A DNA stretch of 48,160 bases, taken from Aquabacterium sp. Lineage in GTDB: Bacteria; Pseudomonadota; Gammaproteobacteria; Burkholderiales; Burkholderiaceae_C. Both the position numbers and the translations under genes were made by a program. The notes under the pieces are model-generated. The model saw nothing but the letters and a program-made list of their open reading frames with translations, searched no databases and was not told the origin of the DNA. The stretch is from contig SCTQ01000151.1 of assembly GCA_004322345.1 (NCBI GenBank), positions 1-48,160 of the forward strand. The letters run 5' to 3'. Below are positions 38,306-47,344 of this stretch, piece by piece (the stretch's first letter is position 1; the number at the start of each line of letters is the position of its first letter).

Positions 38306-39220
38306 ATGGCACGCAGCTTCGAACCCGTCCAGCTGGGCAGCATCGAGATCTTCTGCAAGGCCGCCGAGTTGGCTGGCTTCACCGCGGCGGCCGAGGCCCT
38401 GGGCATCACGCCGGCCGCCGTCAGCCGCTCCATCGCGCGGCTGGAGAACCGTCTGGGCGTCAAGCTCTTCGTGCGCAGCACGCGCCAGATCCGCCTGACC
38501 GACGACGGCGCGGCGTACAAGCAGCAGTGCCAGCAGGCCCTGGACCAGATCGCCGAGGCCGAACGCGCGATCGCCGGCCACCAGCAGGTGCCCTCCGGTG
38601 TGCTGCGCGTGAGCCTGCCCACCACCTATGCCCACTACCGCGTGCTGCCGCGGCTGCCGGCTTTCTCGCTGCGTTATCCCAAGGTGACGCTGGAGCTCAA
38701 CATCTCCAACCGCAACGTCGACTTCTTCGACGAGGGCTACGACCTCGCCATCCGCATGGGCGAGCCCGAGGACTCGCGCCTGATCGCGCGCCGGCTGGAG
38801 GACGCGAGCCTGGGCGTCTTCGCCTCGCCCGACTACCTGCGCCGCCGCGGCACGCCGAAGACGCCGGCCGACCTGAGGAAGCACGACTGCATCCAGTTCG
38901 TGCGGCCCAGCACGGGCCGCGCGATGAACTGGATCTTCCGCGAGGGCGGCGAGGACCAGGAGTTCGCCTTCACCAGCAAGTGGCGCGTGCACGAGGACGT
39001 GCTGGGTTGCCTGGGCTGGGCGCGCGCCGGCGGCGGGCTGTGCCAGATGTACCACTTCATCGCCGGCGAGGCGGTCCGGCGCGGCGAGCTGGTGGAGGTG
39101 CTCAAGGGCTGGCGCGGCCGCACGCGCCCGTTCTCCGTCGTCTATCCGCAGAACCGGCACATGTCGGCCAAGGTGCGGGCCTTCGTGGAGTTCGTGCTGG
39201 CCTCGGTCCGGACGACCTGA
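38306..39220 (+). CDS. LysR-type transcriptional regulator
   Basis: This 304-residue regulator has the winged helix-turn-helix (FCKAAELAGFTAAAEALGIT, then PAAVSRSIARLENRLGVKLF, residues about 16-55) and the effector-binding domain (SGVLRVSLPTTYAHYRVLPR, FFDEGYDLAIRMGEPEDS). It belongs to the common subgroup that often activates a divergent gene; here that is the DJ-1/PfpI gene. AGGAAAGG precedes the ATG. Length and domains are normal. Its ligand is unknown. Confidence 0.9.
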   Translation: MARSFEPVQLGSIEIFCKAAELAGFTAAAEALGITPAAVSRSIARLENRLGVKLFVRSTRQIRLTDDGAAYKQQCQQALDQIAEAERAIAGHQQVPSGVLRVSLPTTYAHYRVLPRLPAFSLRYPKVTLELNISNRNVDFFDEGYDLAIRMGEPEDSRLIARRLEDASLGVFASPDYLRRRGTPKTPADLRKHDCIQFVRPSTGRAMNWIFREGGEDQEFAFTSKWRVHEDVLGCLGWARAGGGLCQMYHFIAGEAVRRGELVEVLKGWRGRTRPFSVVYPQNRHMSAKVRAFVEFVLASVRTT

Positions 39221-39311
39221 GCGCCGCCTTCGTCCTCAAGCGTGTGGATCCGCGGCACGGCATCCGTCCCTACGATGCCCTCGAGACAACATCCTCGACA
39301 GGAGAACCCAC

Positions 39312-39803
39312 ATGCCCCAGATCTCGCTCGAATGGGACGCGGTAAAGGCCGCCTACCCAATGCGCCCCCTGTCCGGCGGGCTGAAGACCTTCATGGACGC
39401 GATCCCCGGCACGCCCTGCTGCGTCCAGATGAGCCATGCGCTCGGCGTGGCTGGGGCGGAGGTCCCCGCGGCCAGCAACCGTCGCGCGAACTCCCGCATC
39501 CAGACCGAAGCGGGCAACCTGTTCTACCTGCTGGCCGTCGACGAGATGAACTGGTTCCTGGACAGCCTGGCCGGGCCGGGCGAGGAGATCAGCGTGGACG
39601 AGTCCGGCGCACGCCGCAGCCGCGACCAGATGAAGGAGGTGCTCGCGGGCCGCACCGGCGTGCTGGTCTTCAGCGACCAGCGCTACGGCATGCACACCGA
39701 GCTGTGGGATGTCGACCACCTGCACCAGGGCGACATCAGCGCGGCGGTCTTCGACCAGCCCAAGGTGCTGTTCTGGGACGTGATGGTCACGGCGAACGCC
39801 TGA
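39312..39803 (+). CDS. Tae4-like peptidoglycan amidase (T6SS effector family)
   Basis: This 163-residue protein resembles the Tae4 amidase family. It has the Cys region GTPCCVQMSHALGVAGAEVP (Cys36 or Cys37), the FYLLAVDEMNWFLDSLAGPG helix, VLAGRTGVLVF, and the His region GMHTELWDVDHL (His128), which match the order of CPIRMSYVLN, the helix and GHVTLWNG in known Tae4. Such amidases cut the D-Glu/meso-DAP bond in peptidoglycan of rival cells after T6SS delivery. There is no signal peptide, as expected for a T6SS cargo. AGGAGA precedes the ATG. No T6SS structural genes lie in the window. Next comes a membrane protein that may be its immunity partner. Confidence 0.7.
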   Translation: MPQISLEWDAVKAAYPMRPLSGGLKTFMDAIPGTPCCVQMSHALGVAGAEVPAASNRRANSRIQTEAGNLFYLLAVDEMNWFLDSLAGPGEEISVDESGARRSRDQMKEVLAGRTGVLVFSDQRYGMHTELWDVDHLHQGDISAAVFDQPKVLFWDVMVTANA

Positions 39804-39823
39804 CGGCGGCGAAGGCGTACGCG

Positions 39824-40459
39824 ATGCTCGCACCGCAGCCCGAGCAGGCCGCGCAGGGCGGCCTGGACCTGACGCAGGCGATCCAGATCCTCGACAAGCT
39901 GACCTCGTCGGAAGAGCACTTCGACACCATGAAGTCGACCTGCAAGTCGCTGGCCTCCACCTGGCTGCTGGCCACCTTCGCGGGCATGGGCTTCGCGCTC
40001 ACGCAGAAGTTCGAGTTCGCGATCGCCACCGAGCTGATCACCTTCGGCATCAGCGTGGCCGGTGCCATCGGCATCTTCCTGATCTGGGTGCTGGACCTGC
40101 TGGTCTACCACCGGCTGCTCGACGCTTCGTTCATCGAGGCCCTGAAGCTGGAGCAGCGTTTCGCGCAGCTGCCGCAGGTGCGGCACGGCATGATCGCGGC
40201 GCTGCCGGACGGGCAGACGCCGCACCACGAGCAGTGGTTCTACGTCGGCTGCCTCGTCGCGCCCGTGGTCTTCTCCGGCCCGCTGTTCATCCGCTGGTGC
40301 ATGGCGACCAGCCCGCAGGCGGCGATCGGCGCGGCGGTGCTGCTGGTCTGCATCACTGCCTGCGTGGTGGGGTTGATGCGGCGCCACTCGCCCAACCCGG
40401 CCTTGCCCATGGTGCGCCTGCGACGGCTGGCGGGCGTCGAGGAGGGAGGCGGCGCCTGA
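39824..40459 (+). CDS. Four-TM membrane protein next to the Tae4-like amidase, possible immunity protein
   Basis: This 211-residue protein has TM segments at about 44-60, 67-92, 138-155 and 163-184, with a soluble N-terminus and a central loop ([20 protein letters not shown]) on the cytoplasmic side. I recognise no family. It starts 20 bases after the amidase stop, so the two are one transcript. Position directly behind a toxic amidase suggests immunity, but known Tai4 immunity proteins are small periplasmic proteins with signal peptides, so this one does not match them. It could be unrelated. GAAGGCG serves as a ribosome site. Confidence 0.65.
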   Translation: MLAPQPEQAAQGGLDLTQAIQILDKLTSSEEHFDTMKSTCKSLASTWLLATFAGMGFALTQKFEFAIATELITFGISVAGAIGIFLIWVLDLLVYHRLLDASFIEALKLEQRFAQLPQVRHGMIAALPDGQTPHHEQWFYVGCLVAPVVFSGPLFIRWCMATSPQAAIGAAVLLVCITACVVGLMRRHSPNPALPMVRLRRLAGVEEGGGA

Positions 40460-40532
40460 GCGTCCCGCTGGCGGGCGCGCGGCTTGCCGGGTGGCATGTC
40501 CCGGATACAAGACCCGAAGAAAGGCGCCCACC

Positions 40533-41879
40533 ATGCCCCCCATCCTCCTGCTCGCCACGCTGTCCCTGGCCCTGCCGGTCGCCGCAGCCGCTGCCGACGC
40601 GTTGCCCATCTCGTCCACGACAGGCCCCGACCCCACGCTGCAGGAGCCCGACAAGACCCTGCTGCCCACGGTCAACATCGCCAAGGCACGCGGCTGGCCC
40701 GCCGGCGGCAAGCCCGCTGCTGCGGCCGGCACCCGGGTCACCCGCTTCGCCGACGGGCTCGACCATCCGCGCTGGCTGCTGGCCCTGCCCAATGGCGACG
40801 TGCTGGTCGCCGAGACCAATGCCCCGCCCAAGCCGGAAGACGGCAAGGGCGTGAAGGGCTGGGTGATGAAGAAGGTGCAGAAGCGCGCGGGCGCCGGCGT
40901 GCCCAGCGCCAACCGCATCACGCTGCTGCGCGACGCGGACGGCGACGGCGTGGCCGAGGTGAAGCAGGTGCTGGTGAAGAACCTGAACTCGCCCTTCGGC
41001 ATGGCACAGGTGGGCGACCAGCTCTACATCGCCAACAGCGACGCCATCGTGCGCGTGCCCTTCAAGCCGGGACAGACCGAGGTCAGCGCGACACCGGTGA
41101 AGGTGACGGACCTGCCCGGCGGGCCCATCAACCACCACTGGACCAAGAACATCATCGCCAGCTCCGACGGCAGCAAGCTCTACGCCACCGTAGGCTCCAA
41201 CAGCAACGTGGCCGAGAACGGCATCGAGGCCGAGGAGGGCCGCGCCGCGATCTGGGAGGTGGACCTGAAGACCGGCGCCAAGCGCCTCTTCGCCACCGGC
41301 CTGCGCAATCCCAACGGGCTGGGCTGGGAGCCGCAGTCCCGGGTGCTGTGGACGGCGGTCAACGAACGCGACGAACTGGGCAACGACCTCGTGCCCGACT
41401 ACATGACCTCGGTGCGCGATGGCGGCTTCTACGGCTGGCCTTACAGCTACTACGGCGGACACGTCGACGAGCGCGTCAAGCCGCAGCGCGCGGACCTGGT
41501 GGCCAAGGCCCTCGTGCCGGACTACGCGCTGGGCGCGCACACGGCCTCGCTGGGCCTGGTGTTCTCGCATGCGGATGCCGCGGCCTTGCCCGCGGCCTGG
41601 CGCAGCGGCGTGTTCATCGGCCAGCACGGCTCCTGGAACCGCAAGCCGCGCAGTGGCTACAAGGTGGTCTTCATCCCCTTCAGCGACGGCAAGCCCGCGG
41701 GCCAGCCGCAGGACGTGCTGACGGGCTTCGTCAACGACAAGGACGAGGCGCTGGGCCGACCGGTGGGCGTGGAGATCGACAAGCGCGGCGGGCTGCTGGT
41801 GGCAGACGACGTGGGGAACGTGATCTGGCGCGTGACGGGCGAAGCGCGGGCGGCGGTCGCAGCCGCGCCGCAGCGCTGA
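40533..41879 (+). CDS. PQQ-dependent sugar dehydrogenase (glucose/sorbosone dehydrogenase family)
   Basis: This 448-residue protein has a signal peptide ([20 protein letters not shown]) and a six-bladed beta-propeller of the GSDH type. Signs include [36 protein letters not shown], the His in [54 protein letters not shown] and [10 protein letters not shown]. Members oxidise aldoses or sorbosone with PQQ in the periplasm. ATG 40533 is chosen because the signal peptide starts there. Its stop directly abuts the stop of the convergent GST gene. Confidence 0.87.
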   Translation: MPPILLLATLSLALPVAAAAADALPISSTTGPDPTLQEPDKTLLPTVNIAKARGWPAGGKPAAAAGTRVTRFADGLDHPRWLLALPNGDVLVAETNAPPKPEDGKGVKGWVMKKVQKRAGAGVPSANRITLLRDADGDGVAEVKQVLVKNLNSPFGMAQVGDQLYIANSDAIVRVPFKPGQTEVSATPVKVTDLPGGPINHHWTKNIIASSDGSKLYATVGSNSNVAENGIEAEEGRAAIWEVDLKTGAKRLFATGLRNPNGLGWEPQSRVLWTAVNERDELGNDLVPDYMTSVRDGGFYGWPYSYYGGHVDERVKPQRADLVAKALVPDYALGAHTASLGLVFSHADAAALPAAWRSGVFIGQHGSWNRKPRSGYKVVFIPFSDGKPAGQPQDVLTGFVNDKDEALGRPVGVEIDKRGGLLVADDVGNVIWRVTGEARAAVAAAPQR

Positions 41880-42515
41880 CTACTTCGACAGCTTGAGCCC
41901 CATGGCCCGTTGCACGGCGGGCCGGGCGCCGACGCGCTCCAGCCAGGCGTGCAGCGCGGGCTTGCTGTCCAGCCGATCCCCCAGCTGCCGGCCGAGGTGC
42001 GTGAGGGCGGCCTCGGTCCAGGGGTAGGCGGCGATGTCGGCGATGCCGTACGCGTCGCCCGCCAGCCAGGGCACTTCGGCCACGCGGCGCTCCAGGACGC
42101 CCAGCAGCCGGTCGACCTCGTCGGTGTAGCGCCGGATCGCGAGTTCGCTCTTCTCTTGCGCGCGCACGAACCAGCCCAGCTGCCCCACCATCGGCGCCAG
42201 CCCGCCGACCTGCCAGTGCAGCCACTCCAGCGCCTGCCAGCGCGCGGGGCCGGAAGACGCGAGGAAGCGGCCGGTCTTCTCGGCCAAGTAGCTCAGGATG
42301 GCACCGCTTTCGAAGACGGCCTGGGGTGCGCCGCCGGTGTCCTCGTCGACGATGGCGGGGATCTTGTTGTTCGGCGAGACGGCCAGGAACTCGGGCGCGA
42401 ACTGCTCGTCGTGCCCGATGTCCACGAGGTTCAGCTGCCAGGCCAGGCCCAGTTCCTCCAGCAGGATGGGGACCTTGCGGCCGTTGGGCGTGTCCCAGGT
42501 GTAGAGAGTGATCAT
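41880..42515 (-). CDS. yfcG: Glutathione S-transferase, YfcG-like
   Basis: This 211-residue protein has a thioredoxin-like N-terminal domain and a helical C-terminal domain. The start MITLYTWDTPNGRKVPILLE and the run EFLAVSPNNKIPAIVDED, FESGAILSYLAEKTGRFL and WLHWQVGGLAPMVGQLGWF parallel E. coli YfcG, a glutathione-dependent disulfide-bond oxidoreductase. The Thr and Asn of TPNGRK are the residues that contact glutathione in that group. It acts in the cytoplasm. ATG 42515 is preferred to an upstream one because YfcG-type proteins begin there. Confidence 0.87.
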   Translation of the reverse strand: MITLYTWDTPNGRKVPILLEELGLAWQLNLVDIGHDEQFAPEFLAVSPNNKIPAIVDEDTGGAPQAVFESGAILSYLAEKTGRFLASSGPARWQALEWLHWQVGGLAPMVGQLGWFVRAQEKSELAIRRYTDEVDRLLGVLERRVAEVPWLAGDAYGIADIAAYPWTEAALTHLGRQLGDRLDSKPALHAWLERVGARPAVQRAMGLKLSK

Positions 42516-42591
42516 GGGAGCGGGGCAGCAAGCGCGATGCCCGGCCACCCGGCAGCCTTTGCCGCGTCGGGTGCCGGGTCGCGCAAAAGCA

Positions 42592-43443
42592 TCAGCTCTT
42601 GCCCGGGGGCAGCTTGCGTGCGGCCTCCAGGTGGGCCTTCAGCGTGGGCAGGGTCTGGGCGGCGAAGGACTTGATGTCCGGATCCTTGGACTCCTTGCTC
42701 GCCTTCTCGAACAGCGCCACCGCGTCCTGATGGGCGCGGATGCCCACGGTGCGCACGAACTCCTTGTCGAAGTCGGTGGTTGCGCGGCCCAGGGTGTCCA
42801 GCGCGGTCTGCTTCTCGGCGGGCAGCGCATCGGGCACCGTGACGCCCTTGCCGGCGGCCAGGTTCTTCAGCTGCGAGCCGGCCGAGGCGTGATCGGAGGA
42901 CAGCATCGCGCCATAGGCCTTCACGGCTTCGCTCTTGCCCTGGCGCGCCGCGAGCTTGCCGGCCTCGACCTCGAACAGGCCGTCGGCGGCCGCCTTCTCC
43001 AGGAAGGCACGATCGACGGCATCCAGCGCCGCGGCCCCCGGGGCGGCCTTGCCGGCCGACGTCGCGGGCAGGTCGCCACCGCCGCCGTAGAGGCCGCCGC
43101 CGCTGCCGTCCGCGCCGGAGGCCGATGAAGTGGTCGTGCCCGCGCTGCCGGGTACGGCCAGCGGGTCCTTGGATGGGGTGATGCCGGTGCCTGCCGCGGC
43201 GCCCGTGCTGCTGGTGGTCGGCGCGTTGGGCGTTGCGTCGGCCACCGTCGTGCTCTCGCCGGTGACGGGGTTGGGCTGGCCGCTGCTGGCGGCCAGGGCC
43301 GGGTCGGCCATCGCGGAGGTGTCCGGCTTGGGCTGGCGGTCGCACCCTGCGGCCAGCAGCGCGCCGGCCAGCAGCGTCGCGGCCAGGGCGCCGTGGCGCA
43401 GGTTTCTCCGTTCTCGCAGGTGCAGGGAAGCGGGACTGAGCAT
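42592..43443 (-). CDS. DUF4142 lipoprotein
   Basis: This 283-residue protein has a lipoprotein signal (ATLLAGALLAAGC, Cys34 in the lipobox), so it should be lipid-anchored. A low-complexity Ser/Thr/Gly/Ala linker (about 40-125, with GGGLYGGGGDLP) leads into a helical DUF4142 domain (AVDRAFLEKAAADGLFEVEA, MLSSDHASAGSQLKNLAAGK, FVRTVGIRAHQDAVALFEKA). The domain is related to ferritin-like four-helix proteins of unknown role. AGGAGA lies before the ATG at 43443. Confidence 0.85.
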   Translation of the reverse strand: MLSPASLHLRERRNLRHGALAATLLAGALLAAGCDRQPKPDTSAMADPALAASSGQPNPVTGESTTVADATPNAPTTSSTGAAAGTGITPSKDPLAVPGSAGTTTSSASGADGSGGGLYGGGGDLPATSAGKAAPGAAALDAVDRAFLEKAAADGLFEVEAGKLAARQGKSEAVKAYGAMLSSDHASAGSQLKNLAAGKGVTVPDALPAEKQTALDTLGRATTDFDKEFVRTVGIRAHQDAVALFEKASKESKDPDIKSFAAQTLPTLKAHLEAARKLPPGKS

Positions 43444-43545
43444 GGAAGTCTCCTGAGCGGGTTGTGAGACTTCCAGCCGGGCACATGGGGTGCCCATCCC
43501 GCCCGCTGGCGCGTTACCGATCGCCAGCAAGCATTGCAGGACGCA

Positions 43546-45654
43546 TCAGAGATCGACCTGCAGCGCCAGCCGCCAGGTGCGCGGTGCCAGCGGGTAGAGG
43601 TAGGCGTGGCCGTACTGGAAGGGCGACTCGCGCCAGGCCCTGCGGTCGAAGAGGTTGCCGATGCCGGCCGACCAGGTCAGCGTGGCCTCGCCGGACTTCT
43701 GCCGGTATTCGGCACCGGCATCGACACGGGTCCAGCCGGGGATGAAGACGCTGTTGTCGGGCAGCACCGCGCGCCGGCCTTCGTAGGCCAGGTTGCCGAG
43801 CAGGGTCAGGCCTGCGACGGCCGGCAGCTCGTAGGCCGCGCCGAGCTTGAAGGCCTGCTGCGGCACGTTGGCCGGCCGCTTGCCGTTCAGCTCGTCGGCA
43901 CTGCTGCCGCGGATGCGGGCCTGCAGCAGCTGGGCGCTGGCCTGCACGGACCACGCGCCTTCGCGCCAGCCCACGCGGCCTTGCAGGCCGAGGCGGTTGG
44001 AGCGGCCGTCGGGACCGTAGAACGGCGCGGCGTCGCGTACGTAGGGTTGGTGGATCGAGAACAACGCGCCGGACCAGGTCCAGCGTTGCTGCTCGGACTT
44101 CAGGCCGACTTCTGCCTGGCGGCTGCGCTGTGCCGGAAGGAACTGGCCGCGGTTGTCATAGGCCGGGCGCTGCGGGACCACGTAGCTTTCGATGCCTTCG
44201 CCCCAGCTTGCATAGACGGCCTGCTTCGGCGCGATCTCGTAGCTCAGGCCCAGCCAGGGCGTGGTGAAGGACCGGCTCACGGGTTCCACGCGCTCACCTC
44301 CCTGGGTATTGACGGAGGAGCGCTCCAGGCGCGTGTGCCGCAGGCCCAGCCAGGCCTGCAGCCGGGGCGTGATGGTGATGCGGTCGCGCAGGGACCACTC
44401 GGTGCTGCGTTCGCTGCGGTTGGTGTTCGGGATGTCCGCCAGGGGGGCAGCTTCCGTCTGCGTGCGGCCGTCCACGGTGCCGAGGCCGGTCCAGTTGTAG
44501 GCCTGGTCCTGGAAGCGTGCGCTCAAGCGGCTGAAGAGAACGCCTGCGCGCAGCTCGTGCGCGAGTCCCGCCGTCTCGAAACGGCCGTTGGCCGAGAGGT
44601 CCAGCGCGTCCGTGTTCCGGCGCTCGTTCTCGCTGCGGTAGTCGTAGAGATCGAACGTGCCGTCGCTGCAGTAGCGGTCGTAGTGGCCTTCGGCCGAGCA
44701 GCCGTAGGCATAGGCCAGCCGGTCGTCCGTCTTCAGTCGCTGCGCGGCGGCATGCGCGATGAGCTTCCAGTCCGCATCCAGGCGCTGCGTCCAGCGCAGG
44801 CTGGCGGTGTCGGCCTGGAAGACCACGGGCTGGCTCCAGGGCTGGTTGTTCAGGTTCAGACGCGGGTCCACGTCGCGGGCGGAGGGCAGCACCTCGCCCA
44901 GCAGGCTGTAGCCGGGCACGCTGGGCTGGGACTTGCGGCTGTGCTCGAACTCGGCCTCCAGCAGGCTGTCGGGCGTGATGCGCCAGTCGCCGGCGACGGC
45001 CAGCAGGCTGCGGTGGCCTTCGAGGTCGCGGATCTCGGGACGCAGGCGCTCGTAGGCCGCGTTGACGCGCAGGCCGAACCGGCCGTCGGTGCCGAAGCGC
45101 TGCCCCAGGTCGGCTGCGGCCAGCAGGCTGCCGCGTTGGGCCGCACGCAGGCGGATGCTGCGCACCGTGCCGGCGGGGCGCTTGACGATGTAGTTGACCA
45201 GCCCGCCGGGCGAGGACACGCCGGCCTGGATGCCGCTCGTGCCCTCCAACACCTCGATGCCGGACTTGTTGTCCAGCGGGATGCCGGTCTCGGCATTGAT
45301 GGGCAGGCCGTCGCGCTTGTAGTTGGTCCGGTTGTCGAGCGTGTAGCCGCGCACGCTCAGCGTGTCCCAGTAGCCGGGCGAGTTGTAGCTGTCGCTGATG
45401 CTGGCGTTGAGGTTCACCAGGTCGGCCAGGCGGTCGACGTTGCCGCGCGCCAGCTCGTCCTCGCTCCAGCGGTTGCTTTGCAACGGGGCGCGCCAGGCCT
45501 CGGTGCGGCCGAAGCCGGCGACGTCGGCGGCGACCGGTGAGGGCCGGGCGGTGATGCGTTCGGCAGGCAGCGTGGCGTCCTGCGCGGCGGCGTGGCCGCA
45601 CAGCACGGCGAGTGCGGCCAGGCAGAGGGGGGAAGGCGTGTGATGCGTTGCCAT
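43546..45654 (-). CDS. TonB-dependent outer-membrane receptor under TPP riboswitch control
   Basis: This 702-residue protein has a signal peptide (cut near AAAQD), an N-terminal plug domain (RLADLVNLNASISDSYNSPG, TLSVRGYTLDNRTNYKRDGL, EVLEGTSGIQAGVSSPGGLV) and a 22-strand barrel ending in TWRLALQVDL. By sequence it looks like the FhuE/FpvA group of siderophore receptors. However, a TPP riboswitch lies in its leader, which argues that the cargo is thiamine, a thiamine phosphate or a precursor (inference). A C..C pair (YGCSAEGHYDRYCS) sits in an outer loop. Ribosome site GGAG lies six bases before ATG 45654. No thi genes lie beside it. Confidence 0.88.
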   Translation of the reverse strand: MATHHTPSPLCLAALAVLCGHAAAQDATLPAERITARPSPVAADVAGFGRTEAWRAPLQSNRWSEDELARGNVDRLADLVNLNASISDSYNSPGYWDTLSVRGYTLDNRTNYKRDGLPINAETGIPLDNKSGIEVLEGTSGIQAGVSSPGGLVNYIVKRPAGTVRSIRLRAAQRGSLLAAADLGQRFGTDGRFGLRVNAAYERLRPEIRDLEGHRSLLAVAGDWRITPDSLLEAEFEHSRKSQPSVPGYSLLGEVLPSARDVDPRLNLNNQPWSQPVVFQADTASLRWTQRLDADWKLIAHAAAQRLKTDDRLAYAYGCSAEGHYDRYCSDGTFDLYDYRSENERRNTDALDLSANGRFETAGLAHELRAGVLFSRLSARFQDQAYNWTGLGTVDGRTQTEAAPLADIPNTNRSERSTEWSLRDRITITPRLQAWLGLRHTRLERSSVNTQGGERVEPVSRSFTTPWLGLSYEIAPKQAVYASWGEGIESYVVPQRPAYDNRGQFLPAQRSRQAEVGLKSEQQRWTWSGALFSIHQPYVRDAAPFYGPDGRSNRLGLQGRVGWREGAWSVQASAQLLQARIRGSSADELNGKRPANVPQQAFKLGAAYELPAVAGLTLLGNLAYEGRRAVLPDNSVFIPGWTRVDAGAEYRQKSGEATLTWSAGIGNLFDRRAWRESPFQYGHAYLYPLAPRTWRLALQVDL

Positions 45655-45730
45655 CGGAACTCCGTGCGATGGCAGGTGGGCGGGCCAGCAGGCAGGGCCG
45701 CGCACGATGAGGACCGTGGCGCCAGACGAC

Positions 45731-45823
45731 TAGTGACCGCTTCCCTGCGCGAGGATTACCTCAATCAGGTTCAAAGGGACTGTCTCAGTCGAAGCGGCGC
45801 GGGCCGCCTCAACACCCCTAGCG
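45731..45823 (-). promoter_or_regulatory. TPP riboswitch (THI element)
   Basis: Read on the minus strand, the conserved parts are in the right order: GGGGTG (45818-45813), CTGAGA (45788-45783), CCTTTGAACCTGAT (45777-45764) and TAATCCTCGCGCAGGGAA (45758-45741). The outer CTAG ends can close helix P1. The element lies about 76 bases upstream of the TonB-receptor start. No clear T-run terminator follows, so control is probably at translation start or by Rho. In known cases TPP binding turns the gene off. Confidence 0.92.
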
Positions 45824-45826
45824 AGG

Positions 45827-45843
45827 CCGCACAGGCTGTGCGG
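45827..45843. repeat. Small hairpin between the reductase stop and the riboswitch
   Basis: CCGCACA and TGTGCGG (7 bp) surround a three-base loop. It lies 10 bases past the reductase stop codon on the minus strand and just before the riboswitch. There is no T run; it may protect the end of the reductase mRNA. Confidence 0.4.
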
Positions 45844-45852
45844 CAGCGTGGA

Positions 45853-46956
45853 TTATCCGCCAGTTGTCCCGCTGCTCGCCGCGTCGTCCGGCGGCGCCAC
45901 GCCCAGCAGCTTGCGCAGCTTCGGGCTGCTGGTGGTGTAGAGCGTCTGGTGGCTGTCGTCCGGACGCAGGCGCGCGGCCGCGCCGAAGGCGGCCAGCGTG
46001 GCTTCGTGGAAGCCGCAGAGGATGAGCTTGCGCTTGCCCGTATAGGTGTTGACGTCGCCCACCGCGTAGATGCCGGGCTCGCTGGTCTCGAACTTCTTGG
46101 TGTCGACGATGACCTGGCGGCGCTCCAGCGCGACGCCCCACTTGGCGATGGGGCCGAGCTTGGGGCTCAGGCCCCAGCAGACCAGCAGCGCGTCCAGCGG
46201 CAGGGACTGCGTGCCGTCGTCGGGCGTGTCGACCTGCAGGGCCTTGAGCACGCCGCCGTCGTGCTCGATGGCCGTGGGCTGGCCGGCCACCACGCGCAGC
46301 GCGCCGCTGTCGCGCAGCAGTTGCAGCCGGGCGAGCTGCGCGGCAGGGGCCGCGAAGGTATCCCGGCGATGCACCAGCGTCACGCTGGCTGCCTTGTTCA
46401 GCCCCGGCTCGGCACAGCGGATGGCGGCATCGACCGCGGCGTCTTCGCCGCCGACGATGACCAGGTGCCTGCCCGCGAAGGCCTCGTCCGAGGGCGCGCG
46501 GTAGAAGAGCTGGCTGTCCTCGAAGGCCTCGATGCCGTCGAGCTTGAGCCGGCGCGGCACGAAGGCGCCGACGCCGGCGGCGATGAAGACGGTGCGGGCG
46601 TGGAAGCGCAGGCCCTTGGTGGTCTCGACGGCGAAGACGGTGCGGCCGTCGTCGCCTGCGAGCTTCTGCAGCGAGGCGACTTCCTGGCCCAGGTGCAGCT
46701 GGGGCGCGAAGGGCGCGATCTGCTGCAGCAGCCGCTCCACCAGCTCGCGGCCGGTGGCCACGGGCAGGGCGGGGATGTCGTAGATCGGCTTGTCGGCGTA
46801 GAGCTCGGTGCACTGGCCGCCGGGATGGGGCAGGGCGTCGACGACGTGGGCGCGGATGTCCTGCAGGCCCAGCTCGAAGACCTGGAACAGGCCGACCGGC
46901 CCGGCGCCGATGATCAGCGCGTCGGTGACGATGGGGTCGGCCCTTCCTTCGGACAT
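45853..46956 (-). CDS. Ferredoxin--NADP(+) reductase, thioredoxin-reductase-like type
   Basis: This 367-residue flavoprotein has two dinucleotide folds: FAD at DALIIGAGPVGLFQVFELGL and NAD(P)H at HLVIVGGEDAAVDAAIRCAE, plus the second FAD motif GIYAVGDVNTYTGKRKLI. It lacks the CxxC of thioredoxin reductase, which marks the TrxR-like ferredoxin-NADP reductases. It should move electrons between NADPH and ferredoxin. The gene starts two bases after the stop of fdxA, so it is co-translated with its likely partner. Confidence 0.88.
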   Translation of the reverse strand: MSEGRADPIVTDALIIGAGPVGLFQVFELGLQDIRAHVVDALPHPGGQCTELYADKPIYDIPALPVATGRELVERLLQQIAPFAPQLHLGQEVASLQKLAGDDGRTVFAVETTKGLRFHARTVFIAAGVGAFVPRRLKLDGIEAFEDSQLFYRAPSDEAFAGRHLVIVGGEDAAVDAAIRCAEPGLNKAASVTLVHRRDTFAAPAAQLARLQLLRDSGALRVVAGQPTAIEHDGGVLKALQVDTPDDGTQSLPLDALLVCWGLSPKLGPIAKWGVALERRQVIVDTKKFETSEPGIYAVGDVNTYTGKRKLILCGFHEATLAAFGAAARLRPDDSHQTLYTTSSPKLRKLLGVAPPDDAASSGTTGG

Positions 46957-46958
46957 CT

Positions 46959-47282
46959 TCAGCGAACCAACTGGTCCAGCTTGTCCTTCACGTCCTTCCA
47001 CTCTTCGTGGTCGGGCAGCGGGTTCTTGCGCTTGGTGATGCTGGGCCAGCCCTTGGCCAGCTCGGCATTGATGGCGATGAACTTCTGCTGGTCGCCGGGC
47101 ACGTCTTCCTCGGGCAGGATGGCGTTGACCGGGCACTCGGGGATGCAGACCGCGCAGTCGATGCATTCGTCGGGATCGATGACGAGGAAGTTCGGGCCTT
47201 CGCGGAAGCAGTCGACCGGGCAGACGTCGACGCAGTCGGTGTATTTGCAGCGGATGCAGGCTTCGGTGACGACGTGGGTCAT
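46959..47282 (-). CDS. fdxA: 7Fe ferredoxin FdxA
   Basis: This 107-residue ferredoxin carries one [3Fe-4S] and one [4Fe-4S] cluster, as in Azotobacter ferredoxin I. The Cys residues are visible at 9, 12, 17, 21 and 25 ([19 protein letters not shown]) and at 40, 43, 46 and 50 ([13 protein letters not shown]). The C-terminal extension ([20 protein letters not shown]) is typical of FdxA. The ATG at 47282 opens with MTHVVTEAC, the usual family start. The adjacent reductase gene gives a complete electron-transfer pair. Confidence 0.93.
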   Translation of the reverse strand: MTHVVTEACIRCKYTDCVDVCPVDCFREGPNFLVIDPDECIDCAVCIPECPVNAILPEEDVPGDQQKFIAINAELAKGWPSITKRKNPLPDHEEWKDVKDKLDQLVR

Positions 47283-47344
47283 GGTGCTGTCGGACGTTGA
47301 GAGTGATGCGGGTTGGCCTCGGCCCGGGGGCAAGAGACGCGATT

